DNA of 64,000 nucleotides from UBA11051 sp964390495 (GTDB lineage Bacteria > Armatimonadota > Zipacnadia > Zipacnadales > UBA11051), in contig CAYMIN010000016.1 in NCBI GenBank assembly GCA_964390495.1, positions 1-64,000 of the forward strand. The letters are read 5' to 3'. Below the pieces are notes generated by a model. It worked only from the letters and a program-made list of their open reading frames with translations. It did not search any database and was not told where the DNA came from. A program made the position numbers and the translations under genes. This document shows, piece by piece, positions 52,249-61,474 of this stretch (the stretch's first letter is position 1; the number at the start of each line of letters is the position of its first letter).

Positions 52249-54564
52249 ATGCGCATCTTTGACGAAAACAATATCAACGCCAGGCTTATCCGCGTATCCG
52301 AAGACACCCTCTGGGCGGTCTGGAACACCTGGCGCGATGTCGCCACTCGCGTGTTCGCTACCTGCATCGGGCCGGAGACCTTCTCGCCCATCCAGCCGCT
52401 CTCTGAGACTGCCGATACCCAGGCAAATCCGGTAGCCGCGGCCGCCGGGGGCCTGGTGCATTTCTTCTGGCTGGCCAAAGACGGTACGGACAAGTGCATC
52501 ATGACCCGCCGCTATGAGGGCGGGTTCGCGGATCAGCAGGTACTTGTGCAGCTTCCGGCGGGCGCTTGCTGCGGCCATCTTGAGGCCGTCGCTGATGTAA
52601 CCGGCGCGGTATGGCTGGCCCGCACTCAGATGCTTGACGGGCAGGGCAGCATCGAGCTACTCCGGATCGCAGACGGTGCCGTGGACGCCCGTCATAGCTT
52701 GCGGGCCGACCAGCGCCACAACCAGCGGCCGGCTCTGGCAGCCGCCGACGGCGGTGTCTGGGTGGTCTGGGATTCTTTCTGCGATGGCTCCTACGATATC
52801 TACGGCTGTCGCGTTGACCGCGGCGGCCCGGCCCCAGTCGAGCGCATCAGTCAGTCACCGCTCTGGAGCACCATCCCGGCGCTGACCATTGACGGCCAGG
52901 GCCGACCGTGGGTGGCCTGGGTGGCATGGCAGGACTGTATCAACGAGGATAGCGTCTTCGACCAGGCTTTCAGCATCGCGTGTGCGGTTCGCGATGACGA
53001 GGGCTGGCGGGCTGTTTGCGACAACGCTGGCAATCCGGCCTGTGTGGATCTGCGCCACGGGTTGACCCTGGGCCAGCCGAGGGGCTGGTATCAGAGCTAC
53101 CGGGGCCGCCGTCGCCGGCCTCTTCTCCGGCTCGCTGACGACGGAGCGGTCTGGCTGATGTGGGAGCGCAAGGCCGAGCACAACGGCCCGACCGCCAGCG
53201 CCACCGGTGTTCTTCTGGGGCGGCGCTGGCAGGACGGACAATGGTCGCAGAGGCGGCTGCTCGCCGAGGGCAAGGTCTTCTACGAGGTGGAAACCGGGGG
53301 CCCCTTGCGTGCTGCAGGCTTCCACTGCCTCGCCCGCGAGGTGATCACCGAGCATCTCTTCTTCGAGACATGCACGCCCTCGCCGGCGCCTCCTGATGAG
53401 GAGATAGACTGGTCCGAATGGCGGCCGGTTGAGCCTGACGTGGTGGTACGGGACCGCTGCCAGGCCATCCCGACCGAGGACGCCTTCACCTCCTGCGGCC
53501 CCTATACGCTCTACTGGGCCGACCTGCACAACCATTCCAATGTCTCCATCCCGCCGTGTGGTGAGCCTGACGAGCTCCTGATGTATGGTCGTGAGAAGTC
53601 GCTTCTGGGCATCTGCGCGGTCACCGACAACGATCACTGCTGGGGCGGGCGGACTTACACCGAATACGACTGGGACCTCTACAAGGGCTGGGTGAGCGTG
53701 TTCAATCAGCCGGGGCGGTACGTGGTACTGCCCGGCTATGAGTTCAGTTACAAGGGCAGCGAGATGTTCACTCCCTTCGAGGTCATGCTGCAGGATGCAG
53801 TGGACCGCATTTGTGGCTTCGAGAAGCGCATTGACCACCGCTCGGTCTATTCCGATGACCCCGACATGGTGATGCTGCGCTGGCGCGAAGCGGGCTCGGA
53901 CCCGATGCGTACGCTACTGAATCTGGCTAGCGAAAAGGGCTATCTGCTCCACCCGCACCACGCGACGTGGCAGGTCTATGACGACGAATTGGAGCGCAAT
54001 GTCGAGGTCTGCTCCGGCTTTTCCATCTACATTGATGATGAGGACACCTACCGCGAAGCTCTCTTGTCCGGCAAGCGCGTCGGCTTCGTCGCCGGCGGTG
54101 ACAATCATCGCCGCGCTCCCGGCCTCAACGGCGGTCTGACGGGCATTTGGGCTGAGCGGCTCGACCGTTCGTGTGTGCTGGAGGCGCTGCGGCGGCATCG
54201 CTGCTTTGCCACTGCCGGCGAGCGTTTCGGTCTGATGCTGCGGGTCAATGAGGCCTGGATGGGCGAGAGCATCGTCACACAGCAGCCGCCCCGCATAACC
54301 GTGCGCGCCCAGGGCCTGCCGGATGAGGACTACCAGGCGGTGCTCTTGCGCGATGAGCAGGTCATAGCCGAAGCGCGCTTCACCGGCAAGCTGGCGATCG
54401 AGCACGAAGATGCCGACCTGCCACCGGGCGACCATTGCTACCGGGTTGAGATACATGGCAGGCCCTCGCCCGATTACCCGGCCAATACCGCGCCAGCTTT
54501 TCGGGCTCGTGCCTGGAGCAGTCCCGTCTGGGTTCAGCGCGACGACAGGAGCGAAGTCAAATGA
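52249..54564 (+). CDS. PHP-like metal-dependent hydrolase with Trp-rich N-terminal domain, paralogue 2
   Basis: 771 residues from the ATG at 52249 with GAGG 7 bp upstream. The frame is open to 51823, but that stretch crosses a dispersed repeat and the antisense mrfB gene. The N-terminal 400 residues repeat Trp-rich strands (LWAVWNTWRD, VWVVWDSFCDG, PWVAWVAWQD, VWLMWERKAEHNG). The PHP-like half has ADLHNHSNVS near 425, AVTDNDHCWGGRTY, VLPGYEFSY, LHPHHATWQ and GGDNHRRAPG near 617. Shares architecture and motifs with 37930. No signal. Overlaps the following lyase by 4 bp (ATGA), a sign of coupled translation. Confidence 0.82.
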   Translation: MRIFDENNINARLIRVSEDTLWAVWNTWRDVATRVFATCIGPETFSPIQPLSETADTQANPVAAAAGGLVHFFWLAKDGTDKCIMTRRYEGGFADQQVLVQLPAGACCGHLEAVADVTGAVWLARTQMLDGQGSIELLRIADGAVDARHSLRADQRHNQRPALAAADGGVWVVWDSFCDGSYDIYGCRVDRGGPAPVERISQSPLWSTIPALTIDGQGRPWVAWVAWQDCINEDSVFDQAFSIACAVRDDEGWRAVCDNAGNPACVDLRHGLTLGQPRGWYQSYRGRRRRPLLRLADDGAVWLMWERKAEHNGPTASATGVLLGRRWQDGQWSQRRLLAEGKVFYEVETGGPLRAAGFHCLAREVITEHLFFETCTPSPAPPDEEIDWSEWRPVEPDVVVRDRCQAIPTEDAFTSCGPYTLYWADLHNHSNVSIPPCGEPDELLMYGREKSLLGICAVTDNDHCWGGRTYTEYDWDLYKGWVSVFNQPGRYVVLPGYEFSYKGSEMFTPFEVMLQDAVDRICGFEKRIDHRSVYSDDPDMVMLRWREAGSDPMRTLLNLASEKGYLLHPHHATWQVYDDELERNVEVCSGFSIYIDDEDTYREALLSGKRVGFVAGGDNHRRAPGLNGGLTGIWAERLDRSCVLEALRRHRCFATAGERFGLMLRVNEAWMGESIVTQQPPRITVRAQGLPDEDYQAVLLRDEQVIAEARFTGKLAIEHEDADLPPGDHCYRVEIHGRPSPDYPANTAPAFRARAWSSPVWVQRDDRSEVK

Positions 54565-57500
54565 CCTGGTGCCAACTCAGCCTCTGCGCCTTGGCCGTCG
54601 GCGCGGCAGCGGCGGCTTGCGCCTTGCCGCAGATACCCGAGGGCATAGCACCGGCGGATTACTACGGCGGCTTCTTCCCTACCGAGGAGTGGGTGGAGGC
54701 GCTGGGCACCGTCCCTCGCGACCAGCGCACCAATCCCTTCCAGAGCATCGTTATGGTCGCGGTGGCCCCTACCGGCAAAGACGCCTGGTCTAGCCCACAG
54801 GTGCAGCTCACTCAGGGCCAGCTTGATGACATGACCGGCGACCTGCAGCCCTATCTGCAGGTGACGCCCGAGGACTTCCTGGGGATGGTGCCGCGCCGCA
54901 ATCGCATCGCCGGCAATGCCCGCATCATGCCCGCGACCCGGCTGGTCAAATGCCCCACCGGCGATGGTGGCTCCTTGCTATGGACGCCCGACCGCCCCGA
55001 CGAGCTCCGCTGCACCAAAGGCCATCCAGTAGATGTATTTGCCATGTTCCCGCCCACCGGCGTTTTTGAGATTAGCGGCCCCCAGGGTGAAATCCAGAAG
55101 TATCCCTACCACGATGCCGCCGACGGCAGGCGCATTTACCTCAATGGCGAGTACATGGACTCTCAGCGCGTTTACCACCTCGCGGATGCGGCTAAGCGGT
55201 TGAGCCTGCTGTACCGGGCGACCGGGGGCCGGCAGTACGCCACTCGCGCCGCCGCAATCCTATATGACTTTGCCTGTGCCTTGCCGCACTGGCCCAAGAT
55301 CAGCCGGGGTCGGGCCGGCGTCGCGGGCCTTCAGCGCTTCCGCCCTGTGGACGACTATCAGGCTTACAGCGGCATCTGGTATGACAAGTACCATTCCGGC
55401 ACCGCCGGCATCCCGACAACTCTGGCCCTGGCCTACGACTTGGTCGTGGCGGCCGACGTATGGACTGAGCTGGACCAAGTAGCGACCGGCGGCGATGCTC
55501 GCGACGTGATCGAGCGCGACTTGTTCCTCTACACCGCCAAGGACGCCGTCCGCTACGATATTCATCATCCCCAGACTTCAGCGGCGCTCAGCAACTACAT
55601 CCCCTACCAGATCAGGGGCTTCACCTGCATCGGCCGGGCGGTCGGAATCCCCGAACTGATCCACTACGCCTACTGGAAGCAGACCCAGCTTGTCGAGAAG
55701 ACCCTGATGGCCGATGCCACCTTCCCCGAAAGCCCCTCTTACGCCCGCCAGCACATCTACGGTATGGCCAGCGGCTGCCTGATTGCCGCCGGCTACAGCG
55801 ACCCGCCCGGCTTTGTCTCGACCATTGACGGCGGCCGTTTCGAGCAGCTTGACATGTGGCAGAACATCCCGCAGTTGCGCGACGCCATTGTCACCCTGGA
55901 GACGATGGTCTATCCCGATGACAACTACATCATGGTCCACGACACCTACAGCAAGCTGGTCAGTAAGGGCCATCCGGCTCCGGCCCGAACGCGGCCGCTG
56001 CTCTATCCCGCCTTCGGCCACGGCGTCCTGGCCCGAGGCCACAGCGATGACGGCGACCAAGTCCAGGCTCATCTTCACTATTCCGGCTGCTGGGGCCATG
56101 ACCATCATGACATGCTCAACTTCATTCTCTGGGCCTACCGGGACGAGCTGATATCCGACATCGGCTATGCCCACACCTACCGCCAGTTCTCCGACTGGTC
56201 ACTCGGCCACAATCTGGTCGTCGTTGATCGCCATAATCAGCAGCGCACCCCCGACCACGGCAATCTGCTAGGCTGGCACGCCCCGGACGATGCCGTGCAG
56301 GTCATTGAGGCCGCCGACGCGGCTGTCTATCCCCAGTGCACGAGCTACCGCCGCGCGCTGTTTCTCGTCCCTCTGGGTAAGCATGACAATCTGGTGGTTG
56401 ACATCTTCGATGTCGCCGGTGGCGGCACCCATGAATGGATGGCCCAGGGCAGTTGCATGACCGACCAGAGCCTGGAGGTATCCGTTTCCACCCAGTTCTT
56501 CGCCGACACCTATGCCGACGACGGCAAGCCCTTCACTCCGCCGGCGGCGGCTGAGTATATCGAGCAGAGAATCGCCGAGGGCAAGCATCCGCACCATCTC
56601 GAGCCTGGCGAGGCCGATCCCTGGTACGGCGTCTTCCGCGATGTGCAGAAGGGCACGGTCACCGGCCCCTTTGTCGCCACCTTCACCACTGATGACGGCT
56701 CCATCAGGCCCTTGCGTGTGCACTTCCTGCAGCCCCGCGAGGCGGATCTCTACACCTGTACGGTACCCAGTTTGCGGCGCTGCTGGAATCCGGCAATCAA
56801 CGGCGAGGACCATTCACTGGTGGAGAAGTTCCGTATGCCGAAGCTGGTGCTGCGCCGCGACGGCGAAAATCTCCATAGCCGCTTTGTCGCCGTCTGGGAG
56901 CCTCAACGGGAGGAGGAGCGGGTCGTGGAAGACATTACTGATCTCGCTGCGGACAGCGATAACCTCGTCGCCTTGAGGATACGCGGGACTAGCGGCGCGG
57001 AGTTTGACGACGTCACTGTGTTGTACACACTTGATCCTACCACCGAAGAGAGTCTTGCCGAGGACATCCAACTACGGGGCCGATACGCGGCGATCACGGA
57101 AACGCCGGCGGGAACTAACATCGCGCTGTACGATTGCACATACTTCAGACTGGGCGACCTGACAGTAACGATTCAGTCACGGCCTGCCTTGCCGCTGGAG
57201 GCGGTGGTTGAGTTAGGTGAGAACGAGTTTGGCTTACGTCTGGAGGGCATCTGGCCGGACCTTACCCACCAGCAGCCCGACTCCGTTGAGTTTGTAGTCG
57301 TACAGATCGGCGACTCCCAGCGCGTCTGTCCGATCACCAGGGCAGAGACGGTAGGGGCCAGCACGCTGCTTTACTGCGCCCGCCCTCCGGGCTTCACCTA
57401 TGATGCCGAGGCCGCCGCCGAAGCCAAGGACCTGTTTTCCCCATACTTAACGCTTTCCGGGCAAGCGACTGTGGCCCTCCCCAGCCGCGTATGGCTGCGT

Positions 57501-57608
57501 AAGGCGGCTACTGACGATGGCCGGCAGGTCCGCACTACCGATCCTATCACGCTCGGCTCACAGCGCGTGGAACCGACAGCGGAGTGGGTGAATGTCGGAG
57601 GCCTATAG
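54561..57608 (+). CDS. secreted heparinase II/III-like lyase
   Basis: 1015 residues. Signal peptide MTWCQLSLCALAVGAAAAACA. A beta-rich N-terminal part with KCPTGDGG and RCTKGHP (possible metal knuckle), an alpha toroid (about 190-460), then the heparinase-type sheet with YSGCWGHDHHDMLNFILWAY near 511 and a long C-terminal beta region. Third lyase of this type in the window and not closely similar to the other two. Its start overlaps the PHP-like gene's stop. Probably eliminative cleavage of an acidic polysaccharide; the exact substrate is unknown. Confidence 0.83.
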   Translation: MTWCQLSLCALAVGAAAAACALPQIPEGIAPADYYGGFFPTEEWVEALGTVPRDQRTNPFQSIVMVAVAPTGKDAWSSPQVQLTQGQLDDMTGDLQPYLQVTPEDFLGMVPRRNRIAGNARIMPATRLVKCPTGDGGSLLWTPDRPDELRCTKGHPVDVFAMFPPTGVFEISGPQGEIQKYPYHDAADGRRIYLNGEYMDSQRVYHLADAAKRLSLLYRATGGRQYATRAAAILYDFACALPHWPKISRGRAGVAGLQRFRPVDDYQAYSGIWYDKYHSGTAGIPTTLALAYDLVVAADVWTELDQVATGGDARDVIERDLFLYTAKDAVRYDIHHPQTSAALSNYIPYQIRGFTCIGRAVGIPELIHYAYWKQTQLVEKTLMADATFPESPSYARQHIYGMASGCLIAAGYSDPPGFVSTIDGGRFEQLDMWQNIPQLRDAIVTLETMVYPDDNYIMVHDTYSKLVSKGHPAPARTRPLLYPAFGHGVLARGHSDDGDQVQAHLHYSGCWGHDHHDMLNFILWAYRDELISDIGYAHTYRQFSDWSLGHNLVVVDRHNQQRTPDHGNLLGWHAPDDAVQVIEAADAAVYPQCTSYRRALFLVPLGKHDNLVVDIFDVAGGGTHEWMAQGSCMTDQSLEVSVSTQFFADTYADDGKPFTPPAAAEYIEQRIAEGKHPHHLEPGEADPWYGVFRDVQKGTVTGPFVATFTTDDGSIRPLRVHFLQPREADLYTCTVPSLRRCWNPAINGEDHSLVEKFRMPKLVLRRDGENLHSRFVAVWEPQREEERVVEDITDLAADSDNLVALRIRGTSGAEFDDVTVLYTLDPTTEESLAEDIQLRGRYAAITETPAGTNIALYDCTYFRLGDLTVTIQSRPALPLEAVVELGENEFGLRLEGIWPDLTHQQPDSVEFVVVQIGDSQRVCPITRAETVGASTLLYCARPPGFTYDAEAAAEAKDLFSPYLTLSGQATVALPSRVWLRKAATDDGRQVRTTDPITLGSQRVEPTAEWVNVGGL

Positions 57609-57630
57609 GCTGCAAGCGCGGGGGAGCGCC

Positions 57631-58839
57631 TTACTCATGCCGTAGCGCGACAATCGGGTCCATGTCGGCGGCTTTCTTGGCCGGCCACAGCCCGAAGAAG
57701 ATCCCTACCGCCGCCGCGAACAGAAACGCGTAGATAATCGAAGTCGGCGAAACGATGGTAGTCCAGGTACCCTTCGAGGAGAGCAGTTTCGACACTCCCA
57801 CGCCGATAGCGACGCCGATGCCGCCGCCGATGACGCTCAGCACCACCGACTCGATAAGGAACTGCGACAGAATATCGCCCTTGCGCGCCCCGACGGCCTT
57901 GCGGATGCCGATTTCGCGGGTGCGTTCGGTCACCGACACCAGCATGATATTCATAATCCCCACGCCCCCGACTAGCAGCGAGACTAACGCGATGCCGCCC
58001 AGCAGCTTGGTCATCGTCTCGCCCGCCTCCGCCATGCTCTCGAGGATCATTGCCTGCTTCATGATTCTGAAGTCGCTAGGCTGGCCGGTGCGCAGCTTGT
58101 GACGCCGCCGCAGCAGGATCTCAATCTGCTTTTCCACCTGATCAATCACGCTGGGGTTCCGCGCTGACACCCCGATGGTGCTCAGATATGGCTGGCCCAG
58201 CACCCGCTGCTGCACCGTCGTCAGCGGGGCGACGATCTGGTTGTCCGGGCTGCCCCACGAGCCGCCGACCTCCTTGGCAACTCCCACCACCTCAAACGGC
58301 ATCCCGTTGATGCGGATCCACTCGCCGAGCGGCGACTTGCCGTAGAACAGCTCGTCCACAATCTCCTGCCCGATAGCGCACACCCGTTTGCGCCCACGGA
58401 TTTCGGCCTCGTCGAAGAACCGGCCTGCGCCTAGCTCCCAACTGCGCACAGTCTGGTACTCCACGGTCGTGCCAATCAGTCGCGTGCGCACATTGTTGCT
58501 ACGGTACTTGGCCTGCACGCTGCCGTTGACCTCGGGCGCTACCTCCAGCACGCCCTTGACGCTGCCTTTGATTTCATCGGCGTCCGCAAGCTCCAGGTTG
58601 ATTACCGGTGTTTCCAGGGCCACGCCGCTGCGACGCGAGACCCCCGGCCGGATCATCAGCAGGTTGGTCCCCATGCCCTGGATGCGTTCCAGCGTCTCCT
58701 GCTTCATCCCCTGGCCGATGGCGACGACGATGATGACCGCTGCCACGCCGATGATGACACCTAGCATGGTCAGAAAAGACCGCAGCTTATTGGCAACCAG
58801 CCCGGTCAGAGCGACTCTGATAGCTTCAGCCACGTTCAT
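57631..58839 (-). CDS. MacB-type ABC transporter permease (FtsX fold)
   Basis: 402 residues. Opening helix ALTGLVANKLRSFLTMLGVIIGVAAVIIVVAIGQG, periplasmic MacB core (about 50-270) and three C-terminal membrane segments with FtsX-family GGVGIMNIMLVSVTERTREIGIRKAVGA. The ATPase is on a separate protein, as in YknZ/LolC-like systems, unlike E. coli MacB. ATGA overlap with the ATPase stop. Works as a mechanotransmission pump with the adaptor and TolC-like channel; the substrate could be a peptide, lipoprotein or drug. Confidence 0.95.
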   Translation of the reverse strand: MNVAEAIRVALTGLVANKLRSFLTMLGVIIGVAAVIIVVAIGQGMKQETLERIQGMGTNLLMIRPGVSRRSGVALETPVINLELADADEIKGSVKGVLEVAPEVNGSVQAKYRSNNVRTRLIGTTVEYQTVRSWELGAGRFFDEAEIRGRKRVCAIGQEIVDELFYGKSPLGEWIRINGMPFEVVGVAKEVGGSWGSPDNQIVAPLTTVQQRVLGQPYLSTIGVSARNPSVIDQVEKQIEILLRRRHKLRTGQPSDFRIMKQAMILESMAEAGETMTKLLGGIALVSLLVGGVGIMNIMLVSVTERTREIGIRKAVGARKGDILSQFLIESVVLSVIGGGIGVAIGVGVSKLLSSKGTWTTIVSPTSIIYAFLFAAAVGIFFGLWPAKKAADMDPIVALRHE

Positions 58840-59576
58840 TGCTCAGCCTTTTCCCTCTCATCTCTTTCGCTTGCGCTTGCCCTCGACGCCGCTGCCTCGG
58901 TGTAGTTCACCTTCTCATCTGAAACCACTTTGCCGTCGAGGAACCGCACCAGCCGGCTGGCATAGGAGGCGACGCCGGCGTCATGGGTCACCACTACCAT
59001 AGTGATGCCGTCGCGGCTGAGCTGGCAGAACAGGTCCATCACCTCAGCTCCGGTCTGCGAGTCCAGGTTGCCGGTAGGCTCATCAGCCAGTATCAGCGAC
59101 GGCTTGTTGACTAGCGAACGGGCGATCGCAACGCGTTGCTGCTGCCCCCCGGACAACTCACTGGGAAGGTGATGGGCGCGGTCGGCCAGCCCCAGCCTCG
59201 CCAGCGTTTCCATTGCTCGTTGCCGCCGGTTGCGTACGTGGGCGTACTGCAGCGGCAGTTCCACGTTGTGCAGAGCGGTCGCCTGTGACAGGAGATTGTA
59301 GGTCTGGAACACGAACCCGATCTGTTTGCTGCGAACCTCCGCCAGTTGGTCATCGCTCCGGCCCTCTACCTGTTGGCCTCCCAGCAGGTAGCGTCCGTCC
59401 GTGGGCCGGTCCAGGCAGCCTAGGATATTCATGAAGGTGGTCTTGCCCGAGCCGGAGGGCCCCATGATGGCCACGAACTCACCCTCCTCAATGTCCAGGT
59501 CAATACCCTGCAGCGCGGCGACCGCCACCTTGCCTGTCACATATACCTTAGTCAGATCCCGAACCTCAACCAGCAT
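58836..59576 (-). CDS. MacB/LolD-type ABC transporter ATPase
   Basis: 246 residues. Walker A GPSGSGKTT (about 39-47), signature LSGGQQQRVAIAR, Walker B LILADEPTGNLD and switch VVVTHD. Full-length nucleotide-binding protein of the MacB/LolD/YknY group. Five bases downstream of the adaptor gene, overlapping the permease by 4 bp. Confidence 0.96.
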   Translation of the reverse strand: MLVEVRDLTKVYVTGKVAVAALQGIDLDIEEGEFVAIMGPSGSGKTTFMNILGCLDRPTDGRYLLGGQQVEGRSDDQLAEVRSKQIGFVFQTYNLLSQATALHNVELPLQYAHVRNRRQRAMETLARLGLADRAHHLPSELSGGQQQRVAIARSLVNKPSLILADEPTGNLDSQTGAEVMDLFCQLSRDGITMVVVTHDAGVASYASRLVRFLDGKVVSDEKVNYTEAAASRASASERDEREKAEQ

Positions 59577-59581
59577 CTTTG

Positions 59582-61474
59582 TCAGCGTCCTCTGCCTCTA
59601 AGCTGTTGCATCATGCGTGACCGATTCCGCTGCGCCTCTTCTCTCCTGGTCCCGCCGCTCATCCACGGCGGCAGTTCGGTCCCCGGCGGCGGCGGCACCA
59701 GCACTTCCTCCCCCTCCTTGAGACCTTCCAGGATCTCGGTCTCCTCCCAGTTACTCAGACCGGCTTTGACCTCCCGCTCCTCCAGCGTCCCTTTCACCAT
59801 CACTTCCACGGTCGCCTTGTCCTTGGCGCGGGTGATACACAGATCGGGCACTACCAGCACCTGGAGCCGCTCGGCCACCTTGATCGTCACATCCGCCGTC
59901 ATCCCCGGACGCAGCGCGACCGGTGGTTTCGCGATATGCACCTTGACCTGGAACCGTACCACATTCTGGTCCTCAACCCCCAGCGGGAAGATCTTTACCA
60001 CCTCGCCCTTGAGCTTTTTGCCAGGAAGCGACGACACGCTTATCTCACACTGCTGTCCCACCTCAACCGGCGCGATATCCACCTCATCCACATCTGTCAG
60101 CACGTACATCTCGCTGATGTCGGCGATCGTTACCAGTCCGGTGCCCTCGCGCAGCGCCGCCGTGCCGGCAGGCACTACCGTGCCTTCCTCTACCAGCTTT
60201 TCCATTATCACGCCACTACGCGGCGCGACCACTTGGGTATATTGCAGGTCATAGGCGGCGTCCTCCAACGCCAGTATCTGCTTCTTGACGTCGGCCATCG
60301 CCACCTCCACCTGCTTGCGTCTCACTTCATTCTCCAGCGGACCCGCCTTGGCCTTAGCCAGCGCCGCTTCGGCCTCTCGCACCGAGGCCTTGGCGGCCTT
60401 CAGTTGCTGCTCGCGAACCGCCACATTGCGGCTCTGGGCTTTGGCCGATGCCAGCGTCGCCTCCGCCTCGGTGACCGAGGCTTTAGCGGCAACCACATCG
60501 TGCTCTTTGAGGCTGATTTGCACCTTATTAGTCCGCTGCAGTCGCAGGGAGGCTTCGGCCTGCACCAGTTGCGCCTCGGCCTGGGCGATGTCCTCCGGAC
60601 GGTTACCGGCCTCAAGCTCGCCCAGGGCCTCCTTGGCCGAATCGCGCTGAGCCAGGGCCTGCGCGTACCCCTCCTCGGCATCGTCAACCGTCTGCTTGGA
60701 CACAAAGCCCTTAGCCAGCAGCGCCTTATTCCGCTGCAGCGTTCTCTCGGCGTTATGCAGGCCGGCCTCGGCGCTGCGCAGACTCGCCTTGGCTTGGGCT
60801 ATCTCCTCGGACCGCGGCCCGGCGCGCAGCTTGGCCAGGTTCTGCCGCGCCGACTCCACCGCGGCCTCGGCGCTCTCAACCTCGGCCGCGTACAGCGTTC
60901 CCTGAACATCCCGCTGGGCCACGGCCTGGGACAGCCGCGCCTTTGCTGAATCCAGCCCGGCCTGAGCCTTTCTCACCGCGTCCGCCGTCGTCTGGCGCTC
61001 CTGGCGCAACTGTTCTTCAGCCTGTTTCAGGTTGGCGTGTGCCGACTCCAGGCCGGCCTCGGCCTGAGTCAGCGAGGTTCCGGTCTGGACTGCCTGGAGC
61101 GAGGCATTGAGCCGCGCCTGAGCCGCCGAGGCCCGCGCCGCTGTCACATTCGCCGAGGCCTGCTCGGTCTTGCTGCGAATCTGCGTGGGGTCAATCTGGG
61201 CGATGAGCTGCCCGACCTCCACGTAGTCGCCGGCCTCCACAAACATCCCGGTGATTTCGCCGCCACTACGTGACTTTACCTCTACCGTAGTCAGCGCCTC
61301 CAGTACCCCGCTGCCTGACACGCTTATCGTCAGGTCCTTCCGCTCCACCTTAGCGAACTCGATCTCGACCTCTTCTTCGGCCTTCTTGGTGGCCCGCTTC
61401 TGCTGCCAATACCAGCCGCCGGCGCCGATCAAGACCAGTACTGCAATTGCGATAACGATGCGTTTGCGCGTCAC
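59582..61474 (-). CDS. HlyD/MacA-family periplasmic adaptor with long coiled coil
   Basis: 630 residues. N-terminal anchor RIVIAIAVLVLIGAGGWYW, lipoyl half-motifs GEITGMFVEAGDYVEVGQLIAQID and VVAPRSGVIMEKLVEEGTVV, then a beta-barrel part. Between the lipoyl halves an Ala/Glu/Arg/Gln-rich coiled-coil hairpin runs from about 95 to 415, much longer than in MacA-type adaptors of 370-400 residues. GTG start; its GTGA overlaps the TolC-like stop. Links the permease to the outer-membrane channel. Confidence 0.94.
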   Translation of the reverse strand: MTRKRIVIAIAVLVLIGAGGWYWQQKRATKKAEEEVEIEFAKVERKDLTISVSGSGVLEALTTVEVKSRSGGEITGMFVEAGDYVEVGQLIAQIDPTQIRSKTEQASANVTAARASAAQARLNASLQAVQTGTSLTQAEAGLESAHANLKQAEEQLRQERQTTADAVRKAQAGLDSAKARLSQAVAQRDVQGTLYAAEVESAEAAVESARQNLAKLRAGPRSEEIAQAKASLRSAEAGLHNAERTLQRNKALLAKGFVSKQTVDDAEEGYAQALAQRDSAKEALGELEAGNRPEDIAQAEAQLVQAEASLRLQRTNKVQISLKEHDVVAAKASVTEAEATLASAKAQSRNVAVREQQLKAAKASVREAEAALAKAKAGPLENEVRRKQVEVAMADVKKQILALEDAAYDLQYTQVVAPRSGVIMEKLVEEGTVVPAGTAALREGTGLVTIADISEMYVLTDVDEVDIAPVEVGQQCEISVSSLPGKKLKGEVVKIFPLGVEDQNVVRFQVKVHIAKPPVALRPGMTADVTIKVAERLQVLVVPDLCITRAKDKATVEVMVKGTLEEREVKAGLSNWEETEILEGLKEGEEVLVPPPPGTELPPWMSGGTRREEAQRNRSRMMQQLRGRGR

